Source: Strigomonas culicis
Lineage: Eukaryota; Euglenozoa; Kinetoplastea; Trypanosomatida; Trypanosomatidae
Direction: 5' to 3'
DNA length: 30,520 nt
Assembly (NCBI GenBank): GCA_000482145.1
Contig: AUXH01000182.1
Span: 1 to 30,520, forward strand
Part shown: positions 17,234-25,298 of the stretch, one piece after another
Position numbering within the stretch: position 1 is the stretch's first letter
How the letters are laid out: every line of letters starts with the position of its first letter
Program-made: the position numbers and the translations under genes
Notes under the pieces: model-generated
The model's input: the letters and a program-made list of their open reading frames with translations, nothing else
The model's database searches: none
What the model was told of the DNA's origin: nothing

Positions 17234-19354
17234 CTACTCCGAAAACAGCTCGCGGACGACATCCTTGTACCGCTCCATGAGCGACTGGCGGCGCTTCTCC
17301 GTGTTCACGGAGGCCGGCGCCGGCTCCCACCGGTCCGTCACGAACGCCACGCGCCGGATGATCTCGTGCGGCCCGCGCTTTGCCGCGCGCGCCACCTCGC
17401 GCATCGCCTCCGTCGCCCTGCTGACCAGGCGCTGGTTGCGCAGCAGCTCCGGGAACGCGCCGCCAATGTCGTTCTCGACGGCGAACCGCGTCACCTTGCG
17501 CTCGTCTGTGCAGACGAGTGCGCAGATGTAGCTCTTGCTGGGCTTCACGAGCAGGCAGACGCCGTCGGGCGTGCACAGCGGGTGCTGCGCGTAGAGCGAC
17601 TCGAGGGCCTCCACCGCAATGCTCTCGCCGCGCGCGTTCTTCACGATGCCGGTGAGGCGGCCGATGATGCGCAGCAGGCCGCGGTCGGTGAAGGCGCCGA
17701 TGTCGCCGGTGTGGAACCAGCCATCCGCGTCAAACACCTGCCGCGTCAGCTCCGGCTGCTTGTAGTAGCCCTTGAAGAGGAAGGGGCCGCGCAGGCAGAT
17801 CTCGCCGCGCGCCTCCGGGTAATCCGTGTGCTTGTACTCCTCCGTGTCCCTCAGCCGGAGGTCCACCGTGCGCTCGATGGCGCCGACGCAGGTCGTCTGC
17901 GTGTCGCCCACGTACTGCTTGGAGCCCAGCCCGACCGTCTCGGTCAGGCCCCAGCCCTGCGTGAAGTTGGCGATGACGACGTCCAGGAAGATTTGCGTGG
18001 GGGCCGAGATGGGCCCGCCGCCGCTCACCATGTAGCGCAGGCGGCCGCCGACCTGCCGCCGCATCTGGCCAAAGACGGTCTCGTTCCACATGGGCGTCTC
18101 CATCCCCTCCCGGATCGACTTGGCGCGCGAGCGGAAGGCGTGGTCGAAGATCTTGCGCTCGAGCGTGCCGGGCGGCGGCAGCAGCGCCTCAAACGTCTTC
18201 TTCATCATGTCGAAGATGCGCGGCACACCGATCATGAGCAGCGGCTTGAACTCGACGAGGTCGCCGTGCGGCCGCGCGTAGCTGTTCATCAGCGTGTGCG
18301 GGGTGCCGAAGCAGACGAGCGAGCCGCGCGTGAGGAAGATGTTCGAGACGGCAAACTCAAAGATGAAGGACAGCGGCAGCGCCGCGACGTAGGTCTCTCC
18401 CTGCTCCATGGTGCCGGCCATCTCGTTCAGACGCTCGCCCAGCACGCGGATGCCGGCCGTCAGGCTGCCGTGCGTGTGCATGACGCCCTTCGCCTGACCG
18501 GTCGTGCCGTTCGTGTACATGATGAGCGCGAGGTCGTCGTTGTTCGTCGGAATGAGGACCTGCGTATCGGACAGCGAGCCGTTGCGGAGTACGTCCTCCC
18601 ACGCGTGCACAACGAAGCCGTCCGTGGCGCAGTTGCGCAGCGGTCCGTCCAGGTATATGATCGCCGCCTTGTGCACCTTGCCGGCGCGCATCATGTCGAG
18701 GATGCCGGGCACCTTCGCCACGGTGGTGACGATGGCGCCGCAGTAGCTCTCCGCGAGCGCGTCGCAGAGCGCCTCGTCGCCGAGGTTGGCATGCACCGTT
18801 ACAAGCACCATGCTCTGCGACCACGTGCCGTAGGCCGACACGAGCCACTCCCAGCGCGTGTCGAGAAAGATACCGACCTTGCCGCCGACGACGAGGCCCA
18901 GCTCGTGCATCCCGCGCCCAAAGTTCTCGATCTTGCTCCACACGTCATCGTAGGTGAGGTAGCACGTCTTGTCGAAGTAGGTCACCGTGTAGTTGCGCTC
19001 CACTTCGAACGCGTCCTTCATGAGCTCCTGGCTGACGCGCACCTTGGGGCGGAAGGCGAACATGTTCCGTGCCCCGCGGTGGCGACAGATGTTCTCGAGC
19101 TGCGCGATCACGTTGGTGGCCTGGTAGGAGCTCACCGAGAGCGCCTGCTGCTCCTCCGGCGACGCGATCAGCGAGCTGCGGTTAATGGCGGAGGCCGTCT
19201 CCGTGTCCGTGCCGATCTCCGGCAGGCTGAGGTCGCCCTTCTGGTTGTAGTGCGCCGCGCGCTTGTTCGGCACAATGCTGCGCGAGTTGGCCGCGTCCAT
19301 CAGCTGGAGCACGGTCGCCTCGAGCAGACTAAGATGCGAAGGTGTGTTCATCAC
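17234..19354 (-). CDS. acyl-CoA synthetase paralog with an altered N terminus and A10 motif
   Basis: 706 residues. Clear long-chain ACS with a variant P-loop YTNGTTGQAKG (280-290; Asn for Ser and Ala for Pro), SGGGP (444-448), GWGLTE (467-472), DGWFHTGD (544-551) and KNARGESIAVE (572-582). The linker lysine in GRIKALAKN is replaced (GRLTGIVKN), and the end reads SVNTEKRRQS, two residues shorter than the usual LLTAAMKLKRSK, so the position of the adenylation lysine is uncertain. It begins MMNTPSH rather than Met-Gly, making it the only array member without a candidate myristoylation site. The rest aligns end to end with the paralogs, and the start sits behind a plausible acceptor at 19454. Probably still binds ATP and acyl chains; activity, if kept, may be reduced or specialised. 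Confidence 0.92.
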   Translation of the reverse strand: MMNTPSHLSLLEATVLQLMDAANSRSIVPNKRAAHYNQKGDLSLPEIGTDTETASAINRSSLIASPEEQQALSVSSYQATNVIAQLENICRHRGARNMFAFRPKVRVSQELMKDAFEVERNYTVTYFDKTCYLTYDDVWSKIENFGRGMHELGLVVGGKVGIFLDTRWEWLVSAYGTWSQSMVLVTVHANLGDEALCDALAESYCGAIVTTVAKVPGILDMMRAGKVHKAAIIYLDGPLRNCATDGFVVHAWEDVLRNGSLSDTQVLIPTNNDDLALIMYTNGTTGQAKGVMHTHGSLTAGIRVLGERLNEMAGTMEQGETYVAALPLSFIFEFAVSNIFLTRGSLVCFGTPHTLMNSYARPHGDLVEFKPLLMIGVPRIFDMMKKTFEALLPPPGTLERKIFDHAFRSRAKSIREGMETPMWNETVFGQMRRQVGGRLRYMVSGGGPISAPTQIFLDVVIANFTQGWGLTETVGLGSKQYVGDTQTTCVGAIERTVDLRLRDTEEYKHTDYPEARGEICLRGPFLFKGYYKQPELTRQVFDADGWFHTGDIGAFTDRGLLRIIGRLTGIVKNARGESIAVEALESLYAQHPLCTPDGVCLLVKPSKSYICALVCTDERKVTRFAVENDIGGAFPELLRNQRLVSRATEAMREVARAAKRGPHEIIRRVAFVTDRWEPAPASVNTEKRRQSLMERYKDVVRELFSE

Positions 19355-19798
19355 GGCGAGCGGTTCGGCGCAATAGAAAGGTTAAACAGCGACAAACAGA
19401 AAAGGATAGTATTGAAACACTTTAAACGTGAGGAGTGACAGACAGATATATCACTTGTTTCATCCGTTGTGAAGAGGGAGAGAAGGGAGGTCAAAGAGGT
19501 CACTGATCTCAATAGTACCATTGCCACCGCCTCCACAACACACACATACACACATCATGAAATGACCAAATGAAGCAATCATAAAGCGGCTGTTTCTATT
19601 CTTCCATCCCTTTTGCCACTAGTAAGCGCAATTGTATTGGAAATAAATGCAACCACAACTGTGAACAGTAAATAAAAAAAAGAAGTATCTCGTATATATA
19701 CATTCATGAGGATAATGATAACAGTAATATGTGTACCTATTCACATATTCTTTTTTTCTCCTTTAACAGTACCTCTATTGTAGTCGTGCTAGACAGCA
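19355..19798. other. spacer in the ACS array
   Basis: About 445 bases with the 5'UTR and acceptor of the 17234 ACS gene and AT-rich presumed 3'UTR of the 19799 ACS gene. Nothing else recognised. Confidence 0.6.
19454..19499 (-). promoter_or_regulatory. candidate spliced-leader acceptor for the 17234 ACS gene
   Basis: The minus-strand tract CCTCCCTTCTCTCCCTCTTC is followed by AG at 19454, 99 bases upstream of the ATG at 19354. Confidence 0.5.
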
Positions 19799-21904
19799 CT
19801 AGTCGCAGAACAGCTCCTTAATGAGGCTCTCGTACTGCTTCTCCACCTTGCTGCGCTTCAGCTTCATGGCGGCGGTCAGGAGCCCATTCTCCGGCGTCCA
19901 CTCGTCGAGCACGACGCCGACGTAGCGCACGCACTCGAAGTGCTTCAGGCCGGACTTGTGCCCCAGCTGCGCGAAGGATCTCCCAGCGGCCTTGCGGAAG
20001 GCAGGCAGCTGCGCCAGCCCCTCCGGCGTGTCCGCGCCGGTGATGTGGTGCTCCTTCGCGAACTTTTCCACCTTGTGCGCGTCACTGATGGTGATGAGGC
20101 AGATGTAGTTCTTGTCGGGGTTCACCAGCACACACGCGCAGTTGTTCAGCACGAGCGGGTGTGTGTTGTAGATGGACTCCAGCATCTCCAAGGCGATGTA
20201 CTCGCCGAGGCAGTTCTTTGCGAGGGCCTTGATGCGGCCGATGAGGCTCACCCGTCCCAGTTCATCGATGGAGCCGATGTCGCCGGTGTGGAACCAACCG
20301 TCCGCGTCCATCACCTCCTTGGTGAGCTCCGGCTGCTTGTAGTAGCCCTTGAAGAGGAAGGGGCCGCGCAGGCAGAGCTCGCCCCGCGGGAGGGGCTTGT
20401 CTGTGTGCTTGTACTCCTCCGTGTCTGCGAGCTTCAGCTCCTCCGCGACGAGCACCTGGCCGGCGTAGCCGGTCTCCACGTCACCCTGGCGCGAGACGGC
20501 GCCGACGCAGACCGTCTCGGTGAGGCCCCAGCCCATGACGATGAGCCCGAAGACGACGTTCATGAACTCCTGCGTCGCCGCGGACATGGGGCCGCCGCCG
20601 GTGAGGAAGATGCGCATCTGCCCCCCAAGCGCCGCCCGCGCCGCCTTGAACACCTTCTCGTTGTAGAAGGGTGTATCCATGCCGTCCTGCAGTGCCTGGC
20701 GGCGCGCCGCGTAGGCCTGGTCGAACACGGCCCGCCTCAGGGTGCCGGCCGGCGGCAGCTTCGACTCCACGCCGCGGCGCACCGTGTCGAAGATGCGCGG
20801 CACACCGATCATGCACGTCGGCCGGTACTCCATCAGGTCGCCGTGCGGCCGCGCGGTCGCGTCCGTGAGTGTGCGTGGGTTACCAAAGCCGACGCGCGCG
20901 CCGTTCATGATGATGATGTTCACCACGGCGAACTCGAGGATGTGCGCGAGTGGGAGGTAGGACAGGTACACGTCCCCCGGCACGAAGGTGAACTGGTACT
21001 GCGACATGAGCCAATGGTCCATGATGCGGATGCCAGCGTAGAGACTGCCGTGCGTGTGCATGACGCCCTTGGGCTCGCCGGTGGTGCCGCTCGTGTACAT
21101 GATGAGCGCCAGCTCGTCGCTGGCGGTGGGCACGAGGACGGGGTGCGCGCTGCCCGCGCCGCGGCCGAGTGCGACCACGTCCGCCCAGCGCTGCAGCACC
21201 ACGCCCACCGGCGCCGCGCAGTCGGTGGGCAGCTCGCCGAGGTAGATGATGATGCAGGGCGGGAAGGCGCCCGCCGCGATGCCGCGCAGCAGGGTGGGGA
21301 CGCTGCGGCCGTTGCACACGATCGCCTTGCTCTCCGTCTCGCGCAGCGCGTAGAAGAGCGCCTCCTCGCCGAGGTTGGCGTACACGGTGGACGCGACGAG
21401 GTCGCGCACCCACAGCCCGTAGATGGTGACGAGCCACTCCCAGCACGTCTCCTCGTAGATGGACACGTTGCTGCGCGCCGCCAGGCCCAGCTCCGCCAGC
21501 CCGCGGCTGAAGGACTCAATGTACTGCCACACCACCGCCATGGTGAGGGAGCGGCGCGCGCCGACGTGGGTGACGTCCATGGGCTTGGGCGCCCCCGGCA
21601 CGTGCTCGCGCGCCACGCGCAGGGTGGGGCGGTAGAGGAAGGCCTCGTCGCCCGGACGCTCGCGGCACATCGCAGCGAGGCGCTGCGGCATGTTCTCCCC
21701 GGTGGTGAAGCTGCGCTGCCAGCGCGCCAGGTCTTCGTCGGTGTGGTACTTGCCGTTGCGGTAGATGGCGGAGCTCGTGGCGGTCTCCGTGCCGTCGACG
21801 GCGCGGCTCTGCTGCCCATAGGCCTTGGTGTAGACAATCATGTCGTGCGGCACCATCGAGTACGTATTGCGCGCATCAAAGTAAGCGGACAGGAGGGCAC
21901 CCAT
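19799..21904 (-). CDS. long-chain acyl-CoA synthetase
   Basis: 701 residues with complete ACS motifs: YTSGTTGEPKG (270-280), TGGGP (435-439), GWGLTE (458-463), DGWFHTGD (535-542), GRIKALAKN (556-564), GEYIALE (567-573) and LTAAMKLKR with K681. The start MGALLSAY at 21904 is chosen over the ORF's first ATG at 22066, because the upstream 54 codons are hydrophobic low-complexity sequence from an AT-rich 5'UTR and a candidate acceptor at 21996 removes that ATG. Gly2 and Ser6 give a good N-myristoylation context. It shares several nearly identical DNA blocks with the neighbouring 22285 gene, separated by divergent stretches (for example residues about 288-315 and 420-490), pointing to gene conversion. 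The divergent parts lie around regions that may shape the acyl pocket. Confidence 0.96.
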   Translation of the reverse strand: MGALLSAYFDARNTYSMVPHDMIVYTKAYGQQSRAVDGTETATSSAIYRNGKYHTDEDLARWQRSFTTGENMPQRLAAMCRERPGDEAFLYRPTLRVAREHVPGAPKPMDVTHVGARRSLTMAVVWQYIESFSRGLAELGLAARSNVSIYEETCWEWLVTIYGLWVRDLVASTVYANLGEEALFYALRETESKAIVCNGRSVPTLLRGIAAGAFPPCIIIYLGELPTDCAAPVGVVLQRWADVVALGRGAGSAHPVLVPTASDELALIMYTSGTTGEPKGVMHTHGSLYAGIRIMDHWLMSQYQFTFVPGDVYLSYLPLAHILEFAVVNIIIMNGARVGFGNPRTLTDATARPHGDLMEYRPTCMIGVPRIFDTVRRGVESKLPPAGTLRRAVFDQAYAARRQALQDGMDTPFYNEKVFKAARAALGGQMRIFLTGGGPMSAATQEFMNVVFGLIVMGWGLTETVCVGAVSRQGDVETGYAGQVLVAEELKLADTEEYKHTDKPLPRGELCLRGPFLFKGYYKQPELTKEVMDADGWFHTGDIGSIDELGRVSLIGRIKALAKNCLGEYIALEMLESIYNTHPLVLNNCACVLVNPDKNYICLITISDAHKVEKFAKEHHITGADTPEGLAQLPAFRKAAGRSFAQLGHKSGLKHFECVRYVGVVLDEWTPENGLLTAAMKLKRSKVEKQYESLIKELFCD
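19843..20065. repeat. identical block shared with 22332-22554
   Basis: 223 bases read as identical between the 3' coding ends of the two neighbouring ACS genes; both edges fall within coding sequence. Confidence 0.9.
20637..20758. repeat. near-identical block shared with 23126-23247
   Basis: 122 bases with a single C/T difference between the two neighbouring ACS genes, flanked on both sides by clearly diverged sequence. Confidence 0.85.
21048..21525. repeat. near-identical block shared with 23531-24008
   Basis: 478 bases with only two differences (21207 A against 23690 G, and 21226 T against 23709 C). It encodes residues about 127-285, including the P-loop. Confidence 0.92.
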
Positions 21905-21911
21905 CGTTGCA

Positions 21912-21934
21912 AATAATAATAATAATAATAATAA
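21912..21934. repeat. (AAT)n trinucleotide repeat
   Basis: About seven to eight AAT units immediately upstream of the 19799 ACS start; reads as TTA/ATT repeats in its 5'UTR on the sense strand. Confidence 0.95.
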
Positions 21935-21995
21935 AATAAATAATGCGATAATGTAAGTGGTAAACCAAAAATACAAGAAATAGATTATGTATTTA

Positions 21996-22027
21996 CTGTA
22001 TACACATAGAAGTGAAAAAAAAAAAAG
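21996..22027 (-). promoter_or_regulatory. candidate spliced-leader acceptor for the 19799 ACS gene
   Basis: On the minus strand a run of 12 T, then CACTTCTATGTGTATACAG, gives an AG 92 bases upstream of the ATG at 21904. Confidence 0.5.
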
Positions 22028-22284
22028 TAGTATTGTGAAGTGCAGTGTGTGACTTTCTAACGGCAATAAGCGAATATGGGGGAGAACACATTAGACAGCA
22101 TAGAAGAAGAGAAGAATTCCATAAACATACACCTTATTTCTTTCCATTACTTTATTAGTCACACTCTCGTTCATCCTCTTGTTTCTTCTTCCTTTTCTTG
22201 TCCTGCTCTACGTGTGTACGTGTTACGTTCGTTCAGGAGATTCGCTAACAGAGAATAATAAGAACAACAATAATAAGAAACATA

Positions 22285-24387
22285 CTACTCATCCGCAAAC
22301 AGATCACTGATCAGCTTTTCGTACTTGTCGGCCACCTTGCTGCGCTTCAGCTTCATGGCGGCGGTCAGGAGCCCATTCTCCGGCGTCCACTCGTCGAGCA
22401 CGACGCCGACGTAGCGCACGCACTCGAAGTGCTTCAGGCCGGACTTGTGCCCCAGCTGCGCGAAGGATCTCCCAGCGGCCTTGCGGAAGGCAGGCAGCTG
22501 CGCCAGCCCCTCCGGCGTGTCCGCGCCGGTGATGTGGTGCTCCTTCGCGAACTTCGTCACCTGCGCTCCGTCGCCCGACGTCAAGAGACAGATGTAGTTC
22601 TTGTACGGGTCCACCAGCACGCACGCGCAGTTGTTCAGCACGAGCGGGTGTGTGTTGTAGATGGACTCCAGCATCTCCAAGGCGATGTACTCGCCGAGGG
22701 AATTCTTCGCGAGGGCCTTGATGCGGCCAACAATGCTCACCCGTCCCAGCTCATCGATGGAGCCGATGTCGCCAGTGTGGAACCAACCGTCCGCGTCGAT
22801 CGCCTCCTTGGTGAGCTCAGGCTGTTTGTAGTAGCCCTTGAAGAGGAAAGGGCCGCGCAGGCAGAGCTCGCCCCGCGGGAGGGGCTTGTCTGTGTGCTTG
22901 TACTCCTCCGTGTCCGCGAGCCTCAGCTCCTCCGACACCAGCACCTGGCCGGCACAGCACGGCTCGAGGTCGCCCAGGCGCTGGATGGCGCCGACGCAGA
23001 CCGTCTCGGTGAGGCCCCAGCCGCCGATGAGCCGCCCAAAGACGACGTTCACGAACTCCTGCGTCGCCGCGGAGAGGGCGCCGCCGCCGGACAGCAGCAG
23101 CTCGTAGGAGCGGCCGAAGACGACGCGCGCCGCCTTGAACACCTTCTCGTTGTAGAAGGGTGTATCCATGCCGTCCTGCAGTGCCTGGCGGCGCGCCGCG
23201 TAGGCCTGGTCGAACACGGCCCGCTTCAGGGTGCCGGCCGGCGGCAGGCGGTGCTGCACAACGCGCCGCACCGTGTCGAACACGCGCGGCACCGCGACGA
23301 TGCACCGCGGGTTGTACTCCGTGAAGTCACCGTGCGGCCGCGCGGTCGCGTCGGTGATGGTGCGTGGGCTGCCAAAGCCGATGAGCGCACCGCGCTGCAC
23401 AAAGACGTTCACGACGCCGAACTCGAGGATGTGCGCGAGCGGGAGATAGGCGCAGTAGGCCTCCGGCGGGCCCGGCGGCAGGTTGTCGTCTAGGAAGCAG
23501 TTCATTGCCTGCGTACCGCAGTAGAGGCTACCGTGCGTGTGCATGACGCCCTTGGGCTCGCCGGTGGTGCCGCTCGTGTACATGATGAGCGCCAGCTCGT
23601 CGCTGGCGGTGGGCACGAGGACGGGGTGCGCGCTGCCCGCGCCGCGGCCGAGTGCGACCACGTCCGCCCAGCGCTGCAGCACCACGCCCGCCGGCGCCGC
23701 GCAGTCGGCGGGCAGCTCGCCGAGGTAGATGATGATGCAGGGCGGGAAGGCGCCCGCCGCGATGCCGCGCAGCAGGGTGGGGACGCTGCGGCCGTTGCAC
23801 ACGATCGCCTTGCTCTCCGTCTCGCGCAGCGCGTAGAAGAGCGCCTCCTCGCCGAGGTTGGCGTACACGGTGGACGCGACGAGGTCGCGCACCCACAGCC
23901 CGTAGATGGTGACGAGCCACTCCCAGCACGTCTCCTCGTAGATGGACACGTTGCTGCGCGCCGCCAGGCCCAGCTCCGCCAGCCCGCGGCTGAAGGACTC
24001 AATGTACTCCCACACCTCGCCGAGCTTGAGGTACTGTGTGGGCTTCAGATAGGTGACATCGAGGAGCCGCGTGGTGCCCGGGATGGCCTCCTTCGCGACG
24101 TGGTCGACAGGGCGGTAGGCGAAGCGGGGTTCCTCGCTCAGCTCGGCGCAGATGCGGCGGAAGATTTGGGTGAGGTTGGGGTGCTGCTGCATGGCGGCCA
24201 CCGCCGACCTGTAGTCCGCATCCGTATGGCAGTGCCCGTTGCGGTAGATGGCGGAGCTCGTGGCGGTCTCCGTGCCGGAGAGGGCGTGCGAGTTAGGTCC
24301 GTAGTTTTTGTAATTGGTCATGAGCACGTCGGGCTGCAGCGTGGCGCTGTGCCACCACCCCATGAGAGATGTCACGGCAATACCCAT
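22285..24387 (-). CDS. long-chain acyl-CoA synthetase, mosaic with the neighbouring copy
   Basis: 700 residues. Motifs complete: YTSGTTGEPKG (270-280), SGGGA in place of SGGGP in the loop before SAATQEF, GWGLTE (456-461), DGWFHTGD (533-540), GRIKALAKN and GEYIALE following, and LTAAMKLKR with K679. The start MGIAVTSL at 24387 aligns with paralogs; a further 67 in-frame codons upstream come from T-rich 5'UTR and are cut off by an acceptor at 24521. Gly2 and Thr6 suit N-myristoylation. The first 125 residues and the stretches at about 288-312 and 418-440 differ from the 19799 copy, while residues about 127-285 differ at only two positions. Probably a recent tandem duplicate kept similar in patches by gene conversion. 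Confidence 0.96.
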   Translation of the reverse strand: MGIAVTSLMGWWHSATLQPDVLMTNYKNYGPNSHALSGTETATSSAIYRNGHCHTDADYRSAVAAMQQHPNLTQIFRRICAELSEEPRFAYRPVDHVAKEAIPGTTRLLDVTYLKPTQYLKLGEVWEYIESFSRGLAELGLAARSNVSIYEETCWEWLVTIYGLWVRDLVASTVYANLGEEALFYALRETESKAIVCNGRSVPTLLRGIAAGAFPPCIIIYLGELPADCAAPAGVVLQRWADVVALGRGAGSAHPVLVPTASDELALIMYTSGTTGEPKGVMHTHGSLYCGTQAMNCFLDDNLPPGPPEAYCAYLPLAHILEFGVVNVFVQRGALIGFGSPRTITDATARPHGDFTEYNPRCIVAVPRVFDTVRRVVQHRLPPAGTLKRAVFDQAYAARRQALQDGMDTPFYNEKVFKAARVVFGRSYELLLSGGGALSAATQEFVNVVFGRLIGGWGLTETVCVGAIQRLGDLEPCCAGQVLVSEELRLADTEEYKHTDKPLPRGELCLRGPFLFKGYYKQPELTKEAIDADGWFHTGDIGSIDELGRVSIVGRIKALAKNSLGEYIALEMLESIYNTHPLVLNNCACVLVDPYKNYICLLTSGDGAQVTKFAKEHHITGADTPEGLAQLPAFRKAAGRSFAQLGHKSGLKHFECVRYVGVVLDEWTPENGLLTAAMKLKRSKVADKYEKLISDLFADE

Positions 24388-24520
24388 TTTTTTTTTTGGT
24401 GCGATAGTTGTTTGGAGGAAAAAAAAAGTGGTAGCGTCTGATGTATTATTAGGTGTCAAGTTTGTTTTAGAAATCGGTTTGCGTATTCGTGAGAGGGGAT
24501 CAAACCAACCAAACAAAAAA

Positions 24521-24555
24521 CTGTACGAAAAGGGGAGAAAGAGGAGACAGAAATA
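24521..24555 (-). promoter_or_regulatory. spliced-leader acceptor for the 22285 ACS gene
   Basis: The minus strand reads TCTGTCTCCTCTTTCTCCCC then TTTTCGTACAG, 134 bases upstream of the ATG at 24387; a strong polypyrimidine-AG that excludes the ATG at 24588. Confidence 0.65.
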
Positions 24556-24652
24556 GAAATGTAAATATCGACGAGACGGCAATGTCATCGGGAGTGTTTT
24601 TTACGTGATTCTTCCCTCTGCCAACGATATTTGTCTGAAGAGGATCTTTTAT

Positions 24653-24680
24653 TGTTGTTGTTGTTGGTGGTGGTGGTGGT
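24653..24680. repeat. (GTT)n(GGT)n repeat
   Basis: About five TTG/GTT units pass directly into five GGT units in the spacer. Confidence 0.9.
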
Positions 24681-24710
24681 TTTACAGTAAGAGTATTGCT
24701 AAAAATGAAA

Positions 24711-24736
24711 CACTGTTTTGATGCACTGTTTTGATG
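24711..24736. repeat. 13-base tandem duplication
   Basis: CACTGTTTTGATG occurs twice head to tail, exactly, in the spacer upstream of the 22285 ACS gene. Confidence 0.95.
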
Positions 24737-25298
24737 CGTGCTGATGCGCATTCGCTGTTGTTCTTTTCATTTGTCTGAACTCTTCATCTTGTGTCATTAA
24801 AGTACACAAATGATAAAAAACAAACACACATACACATACAAAGCAATGTTCGCTGTATGCCACGCGCATCTCAGAGAAGAAGCCCAAAGAAAGAGAAAGA
24901 GTATGCAATAAGAAGAATAATGCTATTAAGGAGTCAAGCAAAAAAAAAAAACGCAAAAAAAAAGACCGCATAGAACAAAAAGCCATCTTGTACTTCTTTT
25001 CCACTCAAAAGAAAAAACAAAGAGAGGCGAACCTGAAAATGTATGTGATTGTGTGTTCCTGATTTTCATTGTTTCACGTCCTCAGAATAGAACTGTCACT
25101 GGCATCCCTGCTGCCGTGCTCACTGGTTCTCCATGTACTTTGTGTGTGAAGGTCAAACACGAAAAAAAAGAAAGGTAGAGTATATGCACGCTTCAATGCA
25201 TGTATTTGTGAATTAATAGTCCCACCTCAAAGCAAACAAGTCAACGCGAGAGAGAGAGAGGAAGGGGGAAAAAACCGATGTACATGTATAAAAGATCT

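Larger units (their letters stand above)
21905..22284. other. spacer in the ACS array
   Basis: 380 bases. Contains a trinucleotide repeat directly upstream of the 19799 ACS start, an A run at 22015-22026 and AT-rich presumed 3'UTR of the 22285 ACS gene. No gene recognised. Confidence 0.6.
24388..25298. other. long spacer in the ACS array
   Basis: About 910 bases, AT-rich. Holds the 5'UTR and acceptor of the 22285 ACS gene, a GTT/GGT repeat at about 24653-24680, a tandem 13-base duplication at 24711-24736, A runs near 24940-24963 and a GA run at 25248-25260. Small frames here encode only low-complexity peptides. No RNA gene recognised. Confidence 0.6.

Noticed and set aside
17204..19438. 744-codon plus-strand open frame opposite an ACS gene (others at 360-2321, 15027-16574, 19940-21916)
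   Set aside because: These share the codon register of the minus-strand genes, are full of Arg/Ala/His/Val-rich shadow peptides without domains, and arise because GC-ending codons rarely give stop codons when reversed.
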